Assembly (NCBI GenBank): GCA_035570275.1 | Contig: DATMNI010000395.1 | Span: forward strand, 1 to 23,571 | DNA: 23,571 nt | Source of the DNA: DATMNI01 sp035570275 | GTDB taxonomy: Bacteria > Acidobacteriota > Terriglobia > Bryobacterales > Bryobacteraceae | Direction of reading: 5' to 3' | Part shown: piece after piece, positions 1 through 15,273 of the stretch | Position numbering within the stretch: the first letter of the stretch is position 1 | Layout of the letters: each line of letters starts with the position of its first letter | The notes under the pieces: generated by a model | Seen by the model: only the letters and a program-made list of their open reading frames with translations | Database searches by the model: none | Told to the model about the DNA's origin: nothing | Translations under genes and position numbers: made by a program

Positions 1-1
1 C

Positions 2-340
2 GGTAGCCAGTTCACCATCGGCGGCTCGGTGAATGCGGCATTGCTCTCTTTCACCAAGGCGATGGCCGATGCGGGTATCCGCGATGGCGTGCAGGTGAAC
101 GCGATCAACCCCGGAACCATCCGGACCGATCGCTTTCAAACCCGGCTGGCGGCGCTGGCTGCCGAACGCGGTCTCGACAGGGAAGCCGCCGAGCGTGAGT
201 TTGTTCGGGACCAGAAGATCGCGCGCATCGGCGAGCCGGACGACATCGCCGGCCTGGCGGCCTTCATCGCCAGCCCCGCCGGCCGCCTGCTGCACGGCGC
301 GCTGATCGACATGGACGCCGGCGCGACCAAGACCATTTAG
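2..340 (+). CDS. Short-chain dehydrogenase/reductase (SDR), 3' part only
   Basis: The reading frame is open from base 2 to a TAG at 338-340, so the left edge of the window cuts the gene and about 112 C-terminal residues remain. The segment NAINPGTIRTDR is the conserved NPG region that follows the active site of classical SDR enzymes. The end (RIGEPDDIAGLAAFIASP, then a GALIDMDAGAT stretch) is the usual C-terminal substrate-loop and last-strand region. The enzyme family carries out NAD(P)-dependent oxidation or reduction of alcohols and ketones in the cytosol. Oddly, the usual YxxxK pair just before the AAL motif is absent: the aligned residues read GGSVN, so both Tyr and Lys seem replaced. 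Family assignment is firm; substrate and activity are unknown. It converges on the next gene with a gap of only 7 bp. Confidence 0.85.
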   Translation, partial: GSQFTIGGSVNAALLSFTKAMADAGIRDGVQVNAINPGTIRTDRFQTRLAALAAERGLDREAAEREFVRDQKIARIGEPDDIAGLAAFIASPAGRLLHGALIDMDAGATKTI

Positions 341-347
341 CCGTGAA

Positions 348-1124
348 TCAATTGCGATCGAGCAGCGCCGGCAGACTCGCCACGCTTTGCAGAATATGCG
401 TGTGCGGCTCCGGGCGAAGTTGCTCCACCCTGGAAGCTCCCGAGAGAACGCCCACCACGGCGCCGAGCCCGGCATTGCTGCCCGCCTGCAGGTCCAGAGG
501 CGTGTCGCCAACCGCCATCACCTCCGCCACGCTGTTCACGCGCGCCCGTTCCATGGCGTGAAAGATCATGTAAGGCGACGGCCTTCCCAGCACCACCTCG
601 TCGCTGCAGACCGACGCCACGAAGTATTTCTCCCACCCCAGACGCCGGAAGATGGCGGTTGTGGTCTGGCGGTCGAAGCCCGTGGTAGTGGCAACCAGGT
701 AACCACCCTCGCGCAATTTTCGAATGGCCTCCTCCGCGCCGGCGATCGGCGGTACCGTCTGGTAAACCGCGTTCAGACGCGCGCTGAAATCCTGGTAGAT
801 GTCCGCCGCGAGCCTTTCCTTATCGGTGCCCGGCGGCAGGGTCTGCTGGTCGACGAAGTGGCGCACGATCTCGCGCTTGGACGCCCCCCTCCATTTGCCG
901 ATCTCGGCGGGGCTGACCGTGATCCCGTGATTGGCGAAGGCGATCCGCAGCGTTTCCGGCACGTCGCCGCGCTCTTCGATGATGGTGCCACCGACGTCCA
1001 AAACCACCAGCCGAATGGCCGGCGCCCGGTTGCGGCGCGGTTTCAGCCCGCGGGCCGCCAGCGCATTCGCCAAAGCCGCGGTCCCAGCCAGCGTTTGGAT
1101 GGACTGTCTCCTTGAAAGTGTCAA
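348..1124 (-). CDS. Phosphonatase-like HAD hydrolase with Tat-type leader
   Basis: This 258-residue protein belongs to the haloacid dehalogenase superfamily, closest in pattern to the PhnX-like (phosphonatase-like) group. Motif I is LDVGGT with nucleophile D43; position +2 is Gly, as in phosphonatases (DxAGT), not the Asp of ordinary phosphatases. The cap carries GASKREIV (K83), near where PhnX has its Schiff-base lysine. GRPSP (180-184) and GDTPLD (206-211) supply motifs III and IV. The N-terminus SRRQSIQTLAGTAALANALA looks like a twin-arginine signal, which would be unusual for this normally cytosolic family. The start is a TTG, supported by GGAGG six bases upstream on the minus strand. No ATG lies between it and motif I. 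Phosphonoacetaldehyde hydrolysis is possible but not shown; a generic phosphatase is the alternative. Confidence 0.85.
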   Translation of the reverse strand: MTLSRRQSIQTLAGTAALANALAARGLKPRRNRAPAIRLVVLDVGGTIIEERGDVPETLRIAFANHGITVSPAEIGKWRGASKREIVRHFVDQQTLPPGTDKERLAADIYQDFSARLNAVYQTVPPIAGAEEAIRKLREGGYLVATTTGFDRQTTTAIFRRLGWEKYFVASVCSDEVVLGRPSPYMIFHAMERARVNSVAEVMAVGDTPLDLQAGSNAGLGAVVGVLSGASRVEQLRPEPHTHILQSVASLPALLDRN

Positions 1125-1326
1125 TTCGCCCTCCAGCAGTTGACTACATTCTAGCTGGTCAGGGGTGCTGCTCTGGCGGCGCGCCAGTGGCTCTCCGTTT
1201 TATGGCGGCGGCCGTAACCTGCGGCAAGCCGGCACCACGCCGTGCGCTCGCGTGTGGAGCAGATTGTGAATCAGGATTGGCAATCTGCCCCACAGCAGAC
1301 GCTCTCCCCTGACTCCCGGCGCCCGA
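1125..1326. other. Intergenic spacer with inverted repeats
   Basis: This 202-base spacer lies between the 5' end of the HAD gene and the 3' end of the REC-PAS kinase. No convincing ORF is seen. It contains inverted arms GCAGATTG (1259-1266) and CAATCTGC (1281-1288), enclosing a smaller palindrome GATTGGCAATC. On the minus strand the segment 1295-1272 reads like the double-palindrome repeat at 23105-23144. The hairpin lies just downstream of the leftward operon and could act as its terminator, though no T-run follows. Confidence 0.4.
1259..1295 (-). repeat. Degenerate copy of the GGCAGGTTGCC palindromic repeat
   Basis: Read on the minus strand, this stretch begins GTGGGGCAGATTGCCAATCC. That matches the start of the element at 23105 (GTGGGGCAGGTTGCCAACC) with two compensating changes that keep the pairing. 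The second hairpin of the element is less well conserved here. The match suggests a dispersed intergenic repeat family. Confidence 0.5.
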
Positions 1327-2919
1327 TCAACGGTCCCTCGGCAGTGTGAAGTAAAACGTGGCCCCCTTCCCAAGCGCCGATTCAACCCAGATGCGGCCCT
1401 CGTGACGAGTGACAATTTTCCGGCAAATCGCCAGGCCCATGCCGCTGCCGCTCGACTTGTCCCGCGGCTGCAGGCACTTGAAAATGCCGAAGACCTTCTC
1501 GGCGTACTGGGGTTCGATGCCGATCCCGTTATCCTTCACCGAAAAAATCCATTCGCCGCCGGCGCCTTTGGCGGCAATGTGTATCAGGGGAGCCGGGTCG
1601 CCACGGTACTTGATGGAGTTGACCAGCAGATTCTGGAACAGGCGCGTCAACTGGATGGGGTCTCCCATCACCTGCGGCAACCGCTCCCGCGTGATGACGG
1701 CGCCGGTTTCTTCCACCAGCGAGCGCAGGTTCTGGATGGCGTCATCCAAGGCGCTTTCACAACTGGTCCGGCTAAAGAAATCGGTGCCCCGGACATCGAC
1801 TCGCGAAAAGTCCAGCAGATCGTGGATGAGCTTCTCCATACGGCCGGCATTCTCCACGATGTAGCCGATGAATTGGTCGGCGTCGCCCCGAAGCTGGCCC
1901 TGATAGCGTTTGGCCAGGAGTTGGGCATAAATGGACACGGTGCGCAGCGGTTCCTGCAAGTCGTGGCTGGCGACGTAGGCGAACTGTTGCAACTCCTCGT
2001 TGGATCGCATCAGCTCCTCGGTGCGCTCCAGGACGCGCTCTTCCAGGCTCACATTGAGTTGCCGGATCTGTTCTTCCGCTTTCCGGCGCTCGCTGATGTC
2101 GCGAATGGCGCTGGTGATGACCACGCCTTCCTCGGTTTGCAAAGGGCTGAAGCTGATCTCCACCGGAAAGGTTTCGCCGCTCTCGCGGAACGCGTACAAC
2201 TCCACATCCCTTCCCAAGAGCAGGGCCCTGGAGGGACCGGTATCCCAGCCAGGTCGAAGCGTTGCGTTCCAACCCGGTACCAGGGCGCGAATGTTTCTGG
2301 AGATCAGCTTATCGCGGCGGCACTCGAAAAGTACCTCGGTCTGCGAATTGACCATGATGATTTCGCCATCGGCGCGGCACACCAGCATGGCGTCGGGAGC
2401 GGCTTCCAGCAGGGAGCGGAACTTCTGCTCGGCCTTCTGGAGCACCTGCGCCTGCTGGCGCAGAGTGTCGGCCTGCTCCTTCAACTTGGCGTTGCTGCGG
2501 CTGAGTTCCACGAAGGCCGCCACCTTGGAACGCAACACTTCGGGGACGATGGGCTTGAACAAGAAGTCCACCGCGCCCAAATCGTAGCCCCGAAACAGGT
2601 GCTCTTCATCCCGATACCCGGTGAGGAAAAGAATGGGAATCTGCCGGGAACGCGGGCGGCTTCGAATCATTTCGGCGGTTTCGAAGCCATCCATCTCGGG
2701 CATTCTCACGTCCAGCAGGATGGCTGCGAAATCGTCGTTCAATAGATGGCGGAGCGCCTCCTTCCCGGAGTTCGCCAGCACCAGCTCTTCACCCAGGCCC
2801 ATCAGAGCGGCTTCCAGCGAGACCAGATTCTCCGGCGTATCGTCCACCAGCAGGATCTTCATCCTGCGTTCCGCGGCGGGCGCTGCAACGATCTTGGCTG
2901 AATTCGGCGCTGCTGCCAT
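1327..2919 (-). CDS. Hybrid sensor kinase REC-PAS-HisKA-HATPase
   Basis: This 530-residue cytosolic histidine kinase has an N-terminal receiver. The REC domain (about 20-138) has the acidic pair D26/D27, phospho-acceptor D70, T100 and K122, so it looks functional. A PAS domain (about 165-278) ends in the typical AIRDISERRKAEEQ stretch, followed by a coiled coil (about 280-310). The H-box is ASHDLQEPLRTV with H319, of the phytochrome-kinase type. The HATPase has an intact N-box (QNLLVNSIKY, N434), DNGIGI (463-468) and GSGMGLAI (491-498). No membrane segment is present. The ATG at 2919 is preceded by AAGGA at good spacing. It lies 33 bp downstream of the giant kinase and is the last gene of a three-gene operon. 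An N-terminal receiver suggests that it is itself controlled by another kinase, plausibly its neighbour (inference). Confidence 0.93.
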   Translation of the reverse strand: MAAAPNSAKIVAAPAAERRMKILLVDDTPENLVSLEAALMGLGEELVLANSGKEALRHLLNDDFAAILLDVRMPEMDGFETAEMIRSRPRSRQIPILFLTGYRDEEHLFRGYDLGAVDFLFKPIVPEVLRSKVAAFVELSRSNAKLKEQADTLRQQAQVLQKAEQKFRSLLEAAPDAMLVCRADGEIIMVNSQTEVLFECRRDKLISRNIRALVPGWNATLRPGWDTGPSRALLLGRDVELYAFRESGETFPVEISFSPLQTEEGVVITSAIRDISERRKAEEQIRQLNVSLEERVLERTEELMRSNEELQQFAYVASHDLQEPLRTVSIYAQLLAKRYQGQLRGDADQFIGYIVENAGRMEKLIHDLLDFSRVDVRGTDFFSRTSCESALDDAIQNLRSLVEETGAVITRERLPQVMGDPIQLTRLFQNLLVNSIKYRGDPAPLIHIAAKGAGGEWIFSVKDNGIGIEPQYAEKVFGIFKCLQPRDKSSGSGMGLAICRKIVTRHEGRIWVESALGKGATFYFTLPRDR

Positions 2920-2952
2920 ACCATCCTTAACTCGTGGCCCCGGCTCGTGCCT

Positions 2953-10107
<7,155 letters not shown>

Positions 10108-10135
10108 AACAACTCCTTATGGTTTTCGGTAGGCA

Positions 10136-10570
10136 TTAGCTGCTATGACACTCCCCAGCCTTCAGGCTGGACTGCTCCAGCAGTTCCTTAAATACCGCTC
10201 CCAGACTGAGAAACTGTTCCAGGTTGGAAGGCTTGCGAAGAAAACGCGCGGCTCCGAGTTGGGTCGCGATCAGCCGGTCGCGGGGTGAATCCGAAGAGGT
10301 CAGGACCACCACTGGTACGTGGGCTAAGCTCTCATTCTCGCGAAGCCGTTCCAGGATCTCGATACCGTCATGCCGGGGCAGATTAAGATCCAGGATGATC
10401 AGGCCGAAATCCGGGGCTTCGCAAGGCGGAGCCTCCGCGGAAATCATCTGCAAGACGTCCTTTCCGTCTGAAGCAAGACGGACCGGGCACTCGACGCCGT
10501 GCTCCTTGAGGGCCTCCCGGATCAGGTAGACATCCGCTGAATTATCTTCGGCCAACAGGATTTCAGGCAT
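10136..10570 (-). CDS. Single-domain response regulator (Rcp1/CheY-like)
   Basis: This is a stand-alone receiver of 144 residues with no output domain. In numbering from the ATG, the acidic pair is E8/D9 (LLAEDNSADV), the phospho-acceptor is D61 in LIILDLNLP, the switch residue is T91 in VVVLTSSD, and the conserved Lys is K113 in FLRKPS. The AEDNSADVYLIREAL opening and the inserted acidic stretch before the phospho-acceptor strand are typical of Rcp1-type receivers that partner phytochrome-like kinases. An in-frame GTG sits one codon upstream (10573). The ATG is preferred because GGAGG is 4 bases from it but only 1 base from the GTG. It is the first gene of the leftward operon and ends 28 bp before the giant kinase, so it may receive phosphate from, or shuttle it between, the operon's two kinases (inference). 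Confidence 0.93.
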   Translation of the reverse strand: MPEILLAEDNSADVYLIREALKEHGVECPVRLASDGKDVLQMISAEAPPCEAPDFGLIILDLNLPRHDGIEILERLRENESLAHVPVVVLTSSDSPRDRLIATQLGAARFLRKPSNLEQFLSLGAVFKELLEQSSLKAGECHSS

Positions 10571-10573
10571 CAC

Positions 10574-10923
10574 GCCTCCAAGGCGCCGCGTACCGAGCCG
10601 CGACTGGTCGCTCGACTTGTCGCTCGACCGTCAGGGAGTGGCGCCCCGAGTAACTATTTGCATGCCTGGTTGTGCAAAATTTTACCTCTGAAGCGGCTGC
10701 CATCTCCCCTCCCAATTTGCCGTTTCCCACGTGGTCGGACCCAATTCGGCAGCCATTCGCCGAACTAGTGTATTGTCCTTCACTTTGGGCCGTAGAACCT
10801 ATGCGAAGCGCGTGATCTTGCACTCCAGGGTCCATTCTACGGTTCGAAGCCAATCGTCAATGCCAAGCGCCAATGATAAACGAGTGGCGATCAATGTGCA
10901 TCTTTTTGGCGTCAACGGGCGAA
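10574..10923. promoter_or_regulatory. Divergent control region between the two signalling operons
   Basis: About 300-350 bases separate the leftward operon from the rightward one and must hold both promoters. No protein-coding signal is convincing. Visible structure includes a direct repeat GTCGCTCGAC (10607-10616 and 10619-10628, 12-base period) close to the receiver gene. There is also a dyad TTTGCA-N10-TGCAAA (10657-10662 / 10673-10678). I found no good sigma-70 pair and no clear GG-N10-GC sigma-54 element in either direction, so the promoters themselves are not assigned. Confidence 0.45.
10657..10678. promoter_or_regulatory. Candidate operator dyad TTTGCA-N10-TGCAAA
   Basis: Two perfect 6-base arms are separated by 10 bases, so their centres are 16 bases apart, a spacing found for dimeric regulators. 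It lies about 85 bases upstream of the leftward receiver gene and about 245 bases upstream of the rightward kinase. No regulator is known for it, and chance occurrence cannot be excluded. Confidence 0.25.
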
Positions 10924-12492
10924 ATGCATACCGAACGGTCTTCCAAAATACTCATCATCGATGACGATCCGGTAGACCGTGAGCTATACAAGCGGTGTCT
11001 CCAGCAGTCCCAGGTTTGGGAGTTTGAATTTGCGGAGGCAGACTGCGCCGCAATCGGTATACAGATGTTAGAGTCATGGCAGCCGGATTGCATTCTGCTG
11101 GATTTCAATTTACCCGACATGGATGGAATTGAGGCGCTGGCAAAGCTTCACGATGAGACTGGCCGGGCGCCCTGCCCAGTCGTCATGTTGACGGCATTTG
11201 GAGACGAGGCGTTGGCAGTGAAGACGATGAAGGCCGGCGCCACGGACTACCTGCCAAAGGGCCGGGTGAGCGCCGAGACGCTCCGCCAGACCGCGATCAA
11301 CGCGATGGAGAGATTCGCGATGCAGCAGCGCATCGCGGCACAGAGGTTCGCTCTGGAAGAAAGCGGGCGGCGCTACCAGGTCCTGCTCGAGGCCATCCCC
11401 GAAATGGTCTGGACCGCCAATGCGGAGGGACGCGTGCAGTACGCAAACAACCGTTGGTTTGAGTATTGCGGCATCACATTGGACGAGGCCGCCCGCCTGG
11501 GGTGGGATCAATTGCTGCATCCGGACGATCGGGAACGGAGCTTTGACGCCTGGGAGGTCGCGGCGAAATCCGGATCGGTACTGGAGATCGAGCACCGGCT
11601 ACGGCGGGCCTCCGACGGCGGCTACCGGTGGCACCTGGTGCGCGCCGTCCCGATGCGGAGCGGGGATGAGCCGACCACGTGGTTTGGCACCTGCACGGAC
11701 ATTGAGGACCAGAAGCAGGCCGAGAGGGAACTGTTGCAAAAACAGAAACAGGAAGGCATTGGAACGCTGGCGGGCGGAGTGGCGCACGATTTTAACAATC
11801 TGCTGGTGATCATTATGGGTGGCGCCAGCTATGCCCAGGAAAGCCTTCCCGTGGACCATCCAGTGCAACCGATGCTGAGCGGTGTGGTGCTGGCCAGCCA
11901 ACGGGCGGCCGAACTGACACGCAAAATGCTGACGTACGCGGGTAAGGGCGCCTTTTACCTAAAGCTCACCGATTTAGACTGGCTGGTCCGCGACACTTGC
12001 GCCGCCCTGCGGACATCCATTCCGAAGACGATCCGGCTTGAACTTCAGTCCCAGCGCGCTTTGCCCCCCGTGCATACCGACGCGGAGCAGTTGCGGCAGG
12101 TGGTGGTGGATCTGGTAATGAATGCGGTGGAGGCCATCGCTGAAGGCTCCCCGGGCACGATTTCGGTGAATACGTCAAGCCTTGAAATCTCCCAGGAAGC
12201 GGCCCGGCAGACCGAATTCGCCGCCGCCGGAATCGCGCCGGGCAGGTATGTGGCCCTGGAAGTTCGCGACACCGGTTGCGGCATGGACGAGGACACGCAA
12301 AAGAAGGCCTTCGACCCCTTCTTTTCGACCAAATTCACCGGGCGGGGTCTGGGACTGGCCGCGGTATACGGATTCGTGCGCAGCAGCGGCGGTGGTGTTC
12401 AAGTGGATAGCGCCAGGGGGCACGGCGCGCGGTTCCGGATACTGCTGCCGGCCGCACCCGGAAAAGAGATGGCGGACGTCGCCACTGGTTGA
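10924..12492 (+). CDS. Hybrid sensor kinase REC-PAS-HisKA-HATPase (second)
   Basis: This protein has 522 residues when started at the ATG at 10924; the frame is open to an ATG at 10873, with another at 10894. I prefer 10924 because the receiver begins a few residues later and none of the starts has a strong ribosome site. The receiver has DDD at 13-15, phospho-acceptor D60 (ILLDFNLPD) and K112 (YLPKG). A PAS domain of the PAS_3 kind follows (about 145-265, with HPDDRE and a YRWHLVRAVP strand). The H-box is the NtrB-like GGVAHDFNNLLV with H288. The HATPase has N400 (VMNAVEAI), DTGCGM (449-454) and GRGLGLAA (473-480). There is no membrane segment. It is the first gene of the rightward operon and diverges from the leftward one. 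Its stop lies inside a 13-base tandem repeat that leads into the next kinase. Confidence 0.92.
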   Translation: MHTERSSKILIIDDDPVDRELYKRCLQQSQVWEFEFAEADCAAIGIQMLESWQPDCILLDFNLPDMDGIEALAKLHDETGRAPCPVVMLTAFGDEALAVKTMKAGATDYLPKGRVSAETLRQTAINAMERFAMQQRIAAQRFALEESGRRYQVLLEAIPEMVWTANAEGRVQYANNRWFEYCGITLDEAARLGWDQLLHPDDRERSFDAWEVAAKSGSVLEIEHRLRRASDGGYRWHLVRAVPMRSGDEPTTWFGTCTDIEDQKQAERELLQKQKQEGIGTLAGGVAHDFNNLLVIIMGGASYAQESLPVDHPVQPMLSGVVLASQRAAELTRKMLTYAGKGAFYLKLTDLDWLVRDTCAALRTSIPKTIRLELQSQRALPPVHTDAEQLRQVVVDLVMNAVEAIAEGSPGTISVNTSSLEISQEAARQTEFAAAGIAPGRYVALEVRDTGCGMDEDTQKKAFDPFFSTKFTGRGLGLAAVYGFVRSSGGGVQVDSARGHGARFRILLPAAPGKEMADVATG

Positions 12493-12535
12493 GGGTAGTG
12501 GTTGAGGGCAGTGGTTGAGGGCAGGGTTGAGGGCC
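12486..12535 (+). repeat. 13-base tandem repeat at a gene junction
   Basis: Three complete units of TGGTTGAGGGCAG (the first with T for C at position 11) plus a partial fourth run from the stop codon of the upstream kinase into the ribosome-binding region of the next. Every unit contains TTGA (an overlapping TTG start and TGA stop) and a GAGGG Shine-Dalgarno-like core. Because 13 is not a multiple of 3, successive units put these elements in different frames. Confidence 0.85.
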
Positions 12536-12541
12536 GATCCT

Positions 12542-13306
12542 ATGCAAGACGAATCTATGACATTCGCGGATGCGGCCGCCCAACCCGCCGCCACCGGCTT
12601 ACGGCCAGTGGCATCGGGCGAAGGTTGCGTGCCACTGGACCCGGCTTCTCTGCATGACCTGCTCGGCCCGGTAAACCAGATGTGCTCCATGGCGGATTTG
12701 ATGCTCAAGAAATATCGGGGCACGCTGGACAGCGAGGCGGAAGTCCTGTTTGGGTTCATTCAGGGGTCGGCGAATCGTTTGCAAAACCTGCTGGGCGGAT
12801 TGCGGACTTATTCGCAGACGGTGGGTTCGCGGAGCCCGTTTCGCCGTTGCGACGCCAACACGCTCCTGGCCGCGGCCCTGGCAATGGTGCGGCCGGCGAT
12901 CGACCAGAGCGGGGCTGTGATAACGCACAGCCCGCTGCCCGAGTTGTACTGCGATCCCAGCCAAATCACTTACACCTTTGCCTCCCTGATCGACAACTCG
13001 ATCAAGTTTCGCGGCGAATCCAGACCTGAAATCCACGTCTCCGCGAGAGCGGAGGGCGATACCTGGGTATACGGGTTCCGCGACAACGGCATCGGCATCG
13101 ATCCGCGGCATCGCGAGAGCATTTTTGGAGTTTTCAAACGAATTCACAATGACGGGTACGCCGGCGCAGGGGTGGGGCTGGCAATCGCCAAGAGGATGAT
13201 CGAGAGGCATGGGGGCCGCATCTGGGTCGAGTCGGCTCTCCAGCAAGGCGCCACTTTTTTTCTGGAGTTACCGAAGTCCGAAGATGGTGGCGGTCGAAAT
13301 TCCTGA
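12542..13306 (+). CDS. Sensorless histidine kinase (phytochrome-kinase type)
   Basis: This 254-residue protein is a kinase core with almost no input domain. The H-box is LHDLLGPVNQM with H38. The HATPase has the N-box SLIDNSIKFRG (N152), DNGIGI (181-186) and GAGVGLAI (208-215), then the ending GGRIWVESALQQGATFFLELP, much like the end of the kinase at 1327-2919. Such truncated kinases usually depend on a partner for input. The frame is also open to a TTG at 12515, but that lies inside the 13-base tandem repeat. The ATG at 12542 has GAGGG 8 bases upstream and is preferred; a second ATG follows at 12557. It lies 49 bp after the upstream kinase and 86 bp before a lone receiver, its most likely phosphate acceptor (inference). 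Confidence 0.88.
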   Translation: MQDESMTFADAAAQPAATGLRPVASGEGCVPLDPASLHDLLGPVNQMCSMADLMLKKYRGTLDSEAEVLFGFIQGSANRLQNLLGGLRTYSQTVGSRSPFRRCDANTLLAAALAMVRPAIDQSGAVITHSPLPELYCDPSQITYTFASLIDNSIKFRGESRPEIHVSARAEGDTWVYGFRDNGIGIDPRHRESIFGVFKRIHNDGYAGAGVGLAIAKRMIERHGGRIWVESALQQGATFFLELPKSEDGGGRNS

Positions 13307-13392
13307 CGGCGCGCTCGGTGCACGCGCCGTAGCGCTTCTGGTTCCGTTCGCTCCAGTTGGTCGCTGCATCAGAAAGGGGTCGATCCACAGGC

Positions 13393-13803
13393 ATGTCCGA
13401 AGGCTACAAGACGATTCTGCTGGTAGACGATGAGGCTTCCCAGGGCGAGCGGATGCGCCGCATACTGCGCGCTTCGGGCTACCGCGTGGTGGTTGCGAAG
13501 GATTACGGTACCGCTATGGACTGCTTCCAGCAGCACCCGGGCGTAATTGACATGCTGGTGACCGACCTTGCGCTGCCTGGTAAGAACGGGTACGAATTGA
13601 ACTTGGCGTTGCGCGGCCTCCAGCCGAAATTGAAAGTGCTGTTCACATCCGCGCAGGTGGGCGCGGAACTGCATCGGTTCTACGGGATGGAAGCCAGCGG
13701 CGAGCATTTCCTGGCGAAACCATTCACGCCCGCCGATTTTCTCGGGCGAGTCCGATACTTGTTGGAACGGGCTGAATCGAGCTGTGGAACAGCCGGAGGC
13801 TAG
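13393..13803 (+). CDS. Single-domain response regulator
   Basis: This stand-alone receiver has 136 residues. The acidic pair is D12/D13 (LLVDDE), the phospho-acceptor is D58 in LVTDLALPG, the switch residue is T85 in VLFTSA, and the conserved Lys is K109 in FLAKPF. There is no output domain. The frame is open to a TTG at 13357, but the ATG at 13393 places the receiver fold right at the N-terminus. No strong ribosome site precedes either; ACAGG lies just before the ATG. It ends 6 bases before the GTG of the sigma-54 activator, so the two are surely co-transcribed. It probably acts as an intermediate in a relay or as a phosphate sink (inference). Confidence 0.9.
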   Translation: MSEGYKTILLVDDEASQGERMRRILRASGYRVVVAKDYGTAMDCFQQHPGVIDMLVTDLALPGKNGYELNLALRGLQPKLKVLFTSAQVGAELHRFYGMEASGEHFLAKPFTPADFLGRVRYLLERAESSCGTAGG

Positions 13804-13809
13804 CGGGCG

Positions 13810-15273
13810 GTGTCTTGGGCTAATATTATGAAGGAAGCTGAAGCTAAAGAAACCGGGGGGCTGTCATTGCCTACAAACATCCTGGTCGTCGATGACGACG
13901 CGGGCCAGAGGTCGGATATTGCCGAGTTGGTGGAGTCTCTTGGATATCGGGCGACGGTTGCCGCCGACGGGCGCGAAGCCCTCGCCAAATTGGCCTCCTT
14001 TACGCCCAGCGCCATCCTCACGGATCTGGTGATGCCGCACATGGACGGCATGGCGCTGCTGAAGGAACTGGCCGCCCGCGGCAACCGGACTCCGACCATC
14101 GTGTTAACCGGATTCGGTAGCCCCGACCGGGCGATTTCGGTCGTGCACGATCTGAAGGCCTACTGGTTTCTCGAAAAACCGGTGCAGCCAGGCGTCCTGC
14201 GGACCCTTTTGGAACGGGCCATCCAGCAATATCAACTGGTGGCGGAAACCGAGCGGTTGAGCCGCCAACTGAGCTACCAGGGTGTGTTGGGCGATCTGGT
14301 GGGCGACTCGCCGTGTATGCAGGAGCTGTTCTCCCTGATTCGGCAGGTTGCGCCGACCACGGCATCGGTTTTGATCAGCGGTGAGAGCGGAACCGGGAAG
14401 GAATTGGTGGCGCGGGCGATTCATAGCCTGAGTCCGCGGAGTGGCGGCCCGTTTGTGGCGGTGAATTGCGCCGCCCTGCCGGAAAGCCTGATGGAAAGCG
14501 AGCTATTCGGTCACGAAAAAGGCGCATATACGGGCGCCGTGGAGCGCCGGGCCGGGTGCTTTGAGCAGGCCCAGGGGGGCACGCTGCTGCTCGACGAGAT
14601 CGCGGAGATGCCCATCGGCACACAAGCGAAGCTTTTGCGTGTCATCGAGGAATCCAAGGTACGGCGCCTCGGCGGGACGCACGATATCCCCATCGCCGTG
14701 CGGGTGCTGGCCGCCACCAACCGGCCGCCGGACAAGGCCGTGCAGAACAAGTTGCTCCGTGAGGACCTGTACTACCGCCTGAACGTTTTCCATCTTTGCC
14801 TGCCGCCGCTTCGCGAGCGCCTGCAGGACATCCCGGCAGTGGCCGGCGCCCTGATCCGCGATCTGAACAAGAAACACGGTTGCCGGGTGACCGACCTGGC
14901 TCCCGAAGTTCTTCAGCGTCTGCAAGCCAGTGCCTGGCCGGGGAATGTCCGCGAACTCCGCAACGTGATCGAGCGCGCGGTCATCATGGCGGGTAAAGGA
15001 GAGATCCAACTTCGTCACCTGCCCGCCGCCATCGCAGCGCTGAAACCCACACCGCACCTTGCGCCGGATGACGTGCTGTATCTTCGCGCCGGGTCTCTGA
15101 TGAGCGAAGTGGAAGAGGCTTATCTGAAGCTCACGCTGAAGCACACCAACAACAACCGTCGCCAGGCCGCGGAGCTCTTGGGACTGTGTCTGCGGACGCT
15201 GCACAACAAGCTGCGCGAGTATGAAGGTACCAAGGCCATGGGTGCCGCGGCCGGTTCGCCGGACGCTGATTAA
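13810..15273 (+). CDS. NtrC-family sigma-54-dependent response regulator
   Basis: This is a 487-residue enhancer-binding transcription activator. The receiver (about 22-138) has D28/D29, phospho-acceptor D72 (ILTDLVMP), T100 and K123. The AAA+ domain (about 160-395) has Walker A GESGTGKE (191-198), the sigma-54 contact loop as GAYTGA (238-243, Tyr for the usual Phe), Walker B LLLDEI (259-264) and the arginine-rich REDLYYRLNVF region (317-327). The C-terminus (about 435-472) is a Fis-type helix-turn-helix (NNRRQAAELLGLCLRTLHNKL). The GTG start at 13810 has GGAGG 10 bases upstream; an ATG at 13828 is an alternative. It is the last gene of the rightward operon and the only DNA-binding protein of the island, so it is the likely end point of the signalling. 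Its target promoters are not evident here. Confidence 0.95.
   Translation: MSWANIMKEAEAKETGGLSLPTNILVVDDDAGQRSDIAELVESLGYRATVAADGREALAKLASFTPSAILTDLVMPHMDGMALLKELAARGNRTPTIVLTGFGSPDRAISVVHDLKAYWFLEKPVQPGVLRTLLERAIQQYQLVAETERLSRQLSYQGVLGDLVGDSPCMQELFSLIRQVAPTTASVLISGESGTGKELVARAIHSLSPRSGGPFVAVNCAALPESLMESELFGHEKGAYTGAVERRAGCFEQAQGGTLLLDEIAEMPIGTQAKLLRVIEESKVRRLGGTHDIPIAVRVLAATNRPPDKAVQNKLLREDLYYRLNVFHLCLPPLRERLQDIPAVAGALIRDLNKKHGCRVTDLAPEVLQRLQASAWPGNVRELRNVIERAVIMAGKGEIQLRHLPAAIAALKPTPHLAPDDVLYLRAGSLMSEVEEAYLKLTLKHTNNNRRQAAELLGLCLRTLHNKLREYEGTKAMGAAAGSPDAD

Noticed and set aside
387..1115. A 242-codon plus-strand frame opposite the HAD gene
   Set aside because: The minus-strand frame has clear HAD motifs; the plus frame is compositionally odd and has no recognisable domain.
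10574..10923. A sigma-54 promoter in the divergent control region
   Set aside because: I looked for TGGCAC-N5-TTGC-like spacing on both strands and found only partial matches without the GG/GC pair at the right distance.
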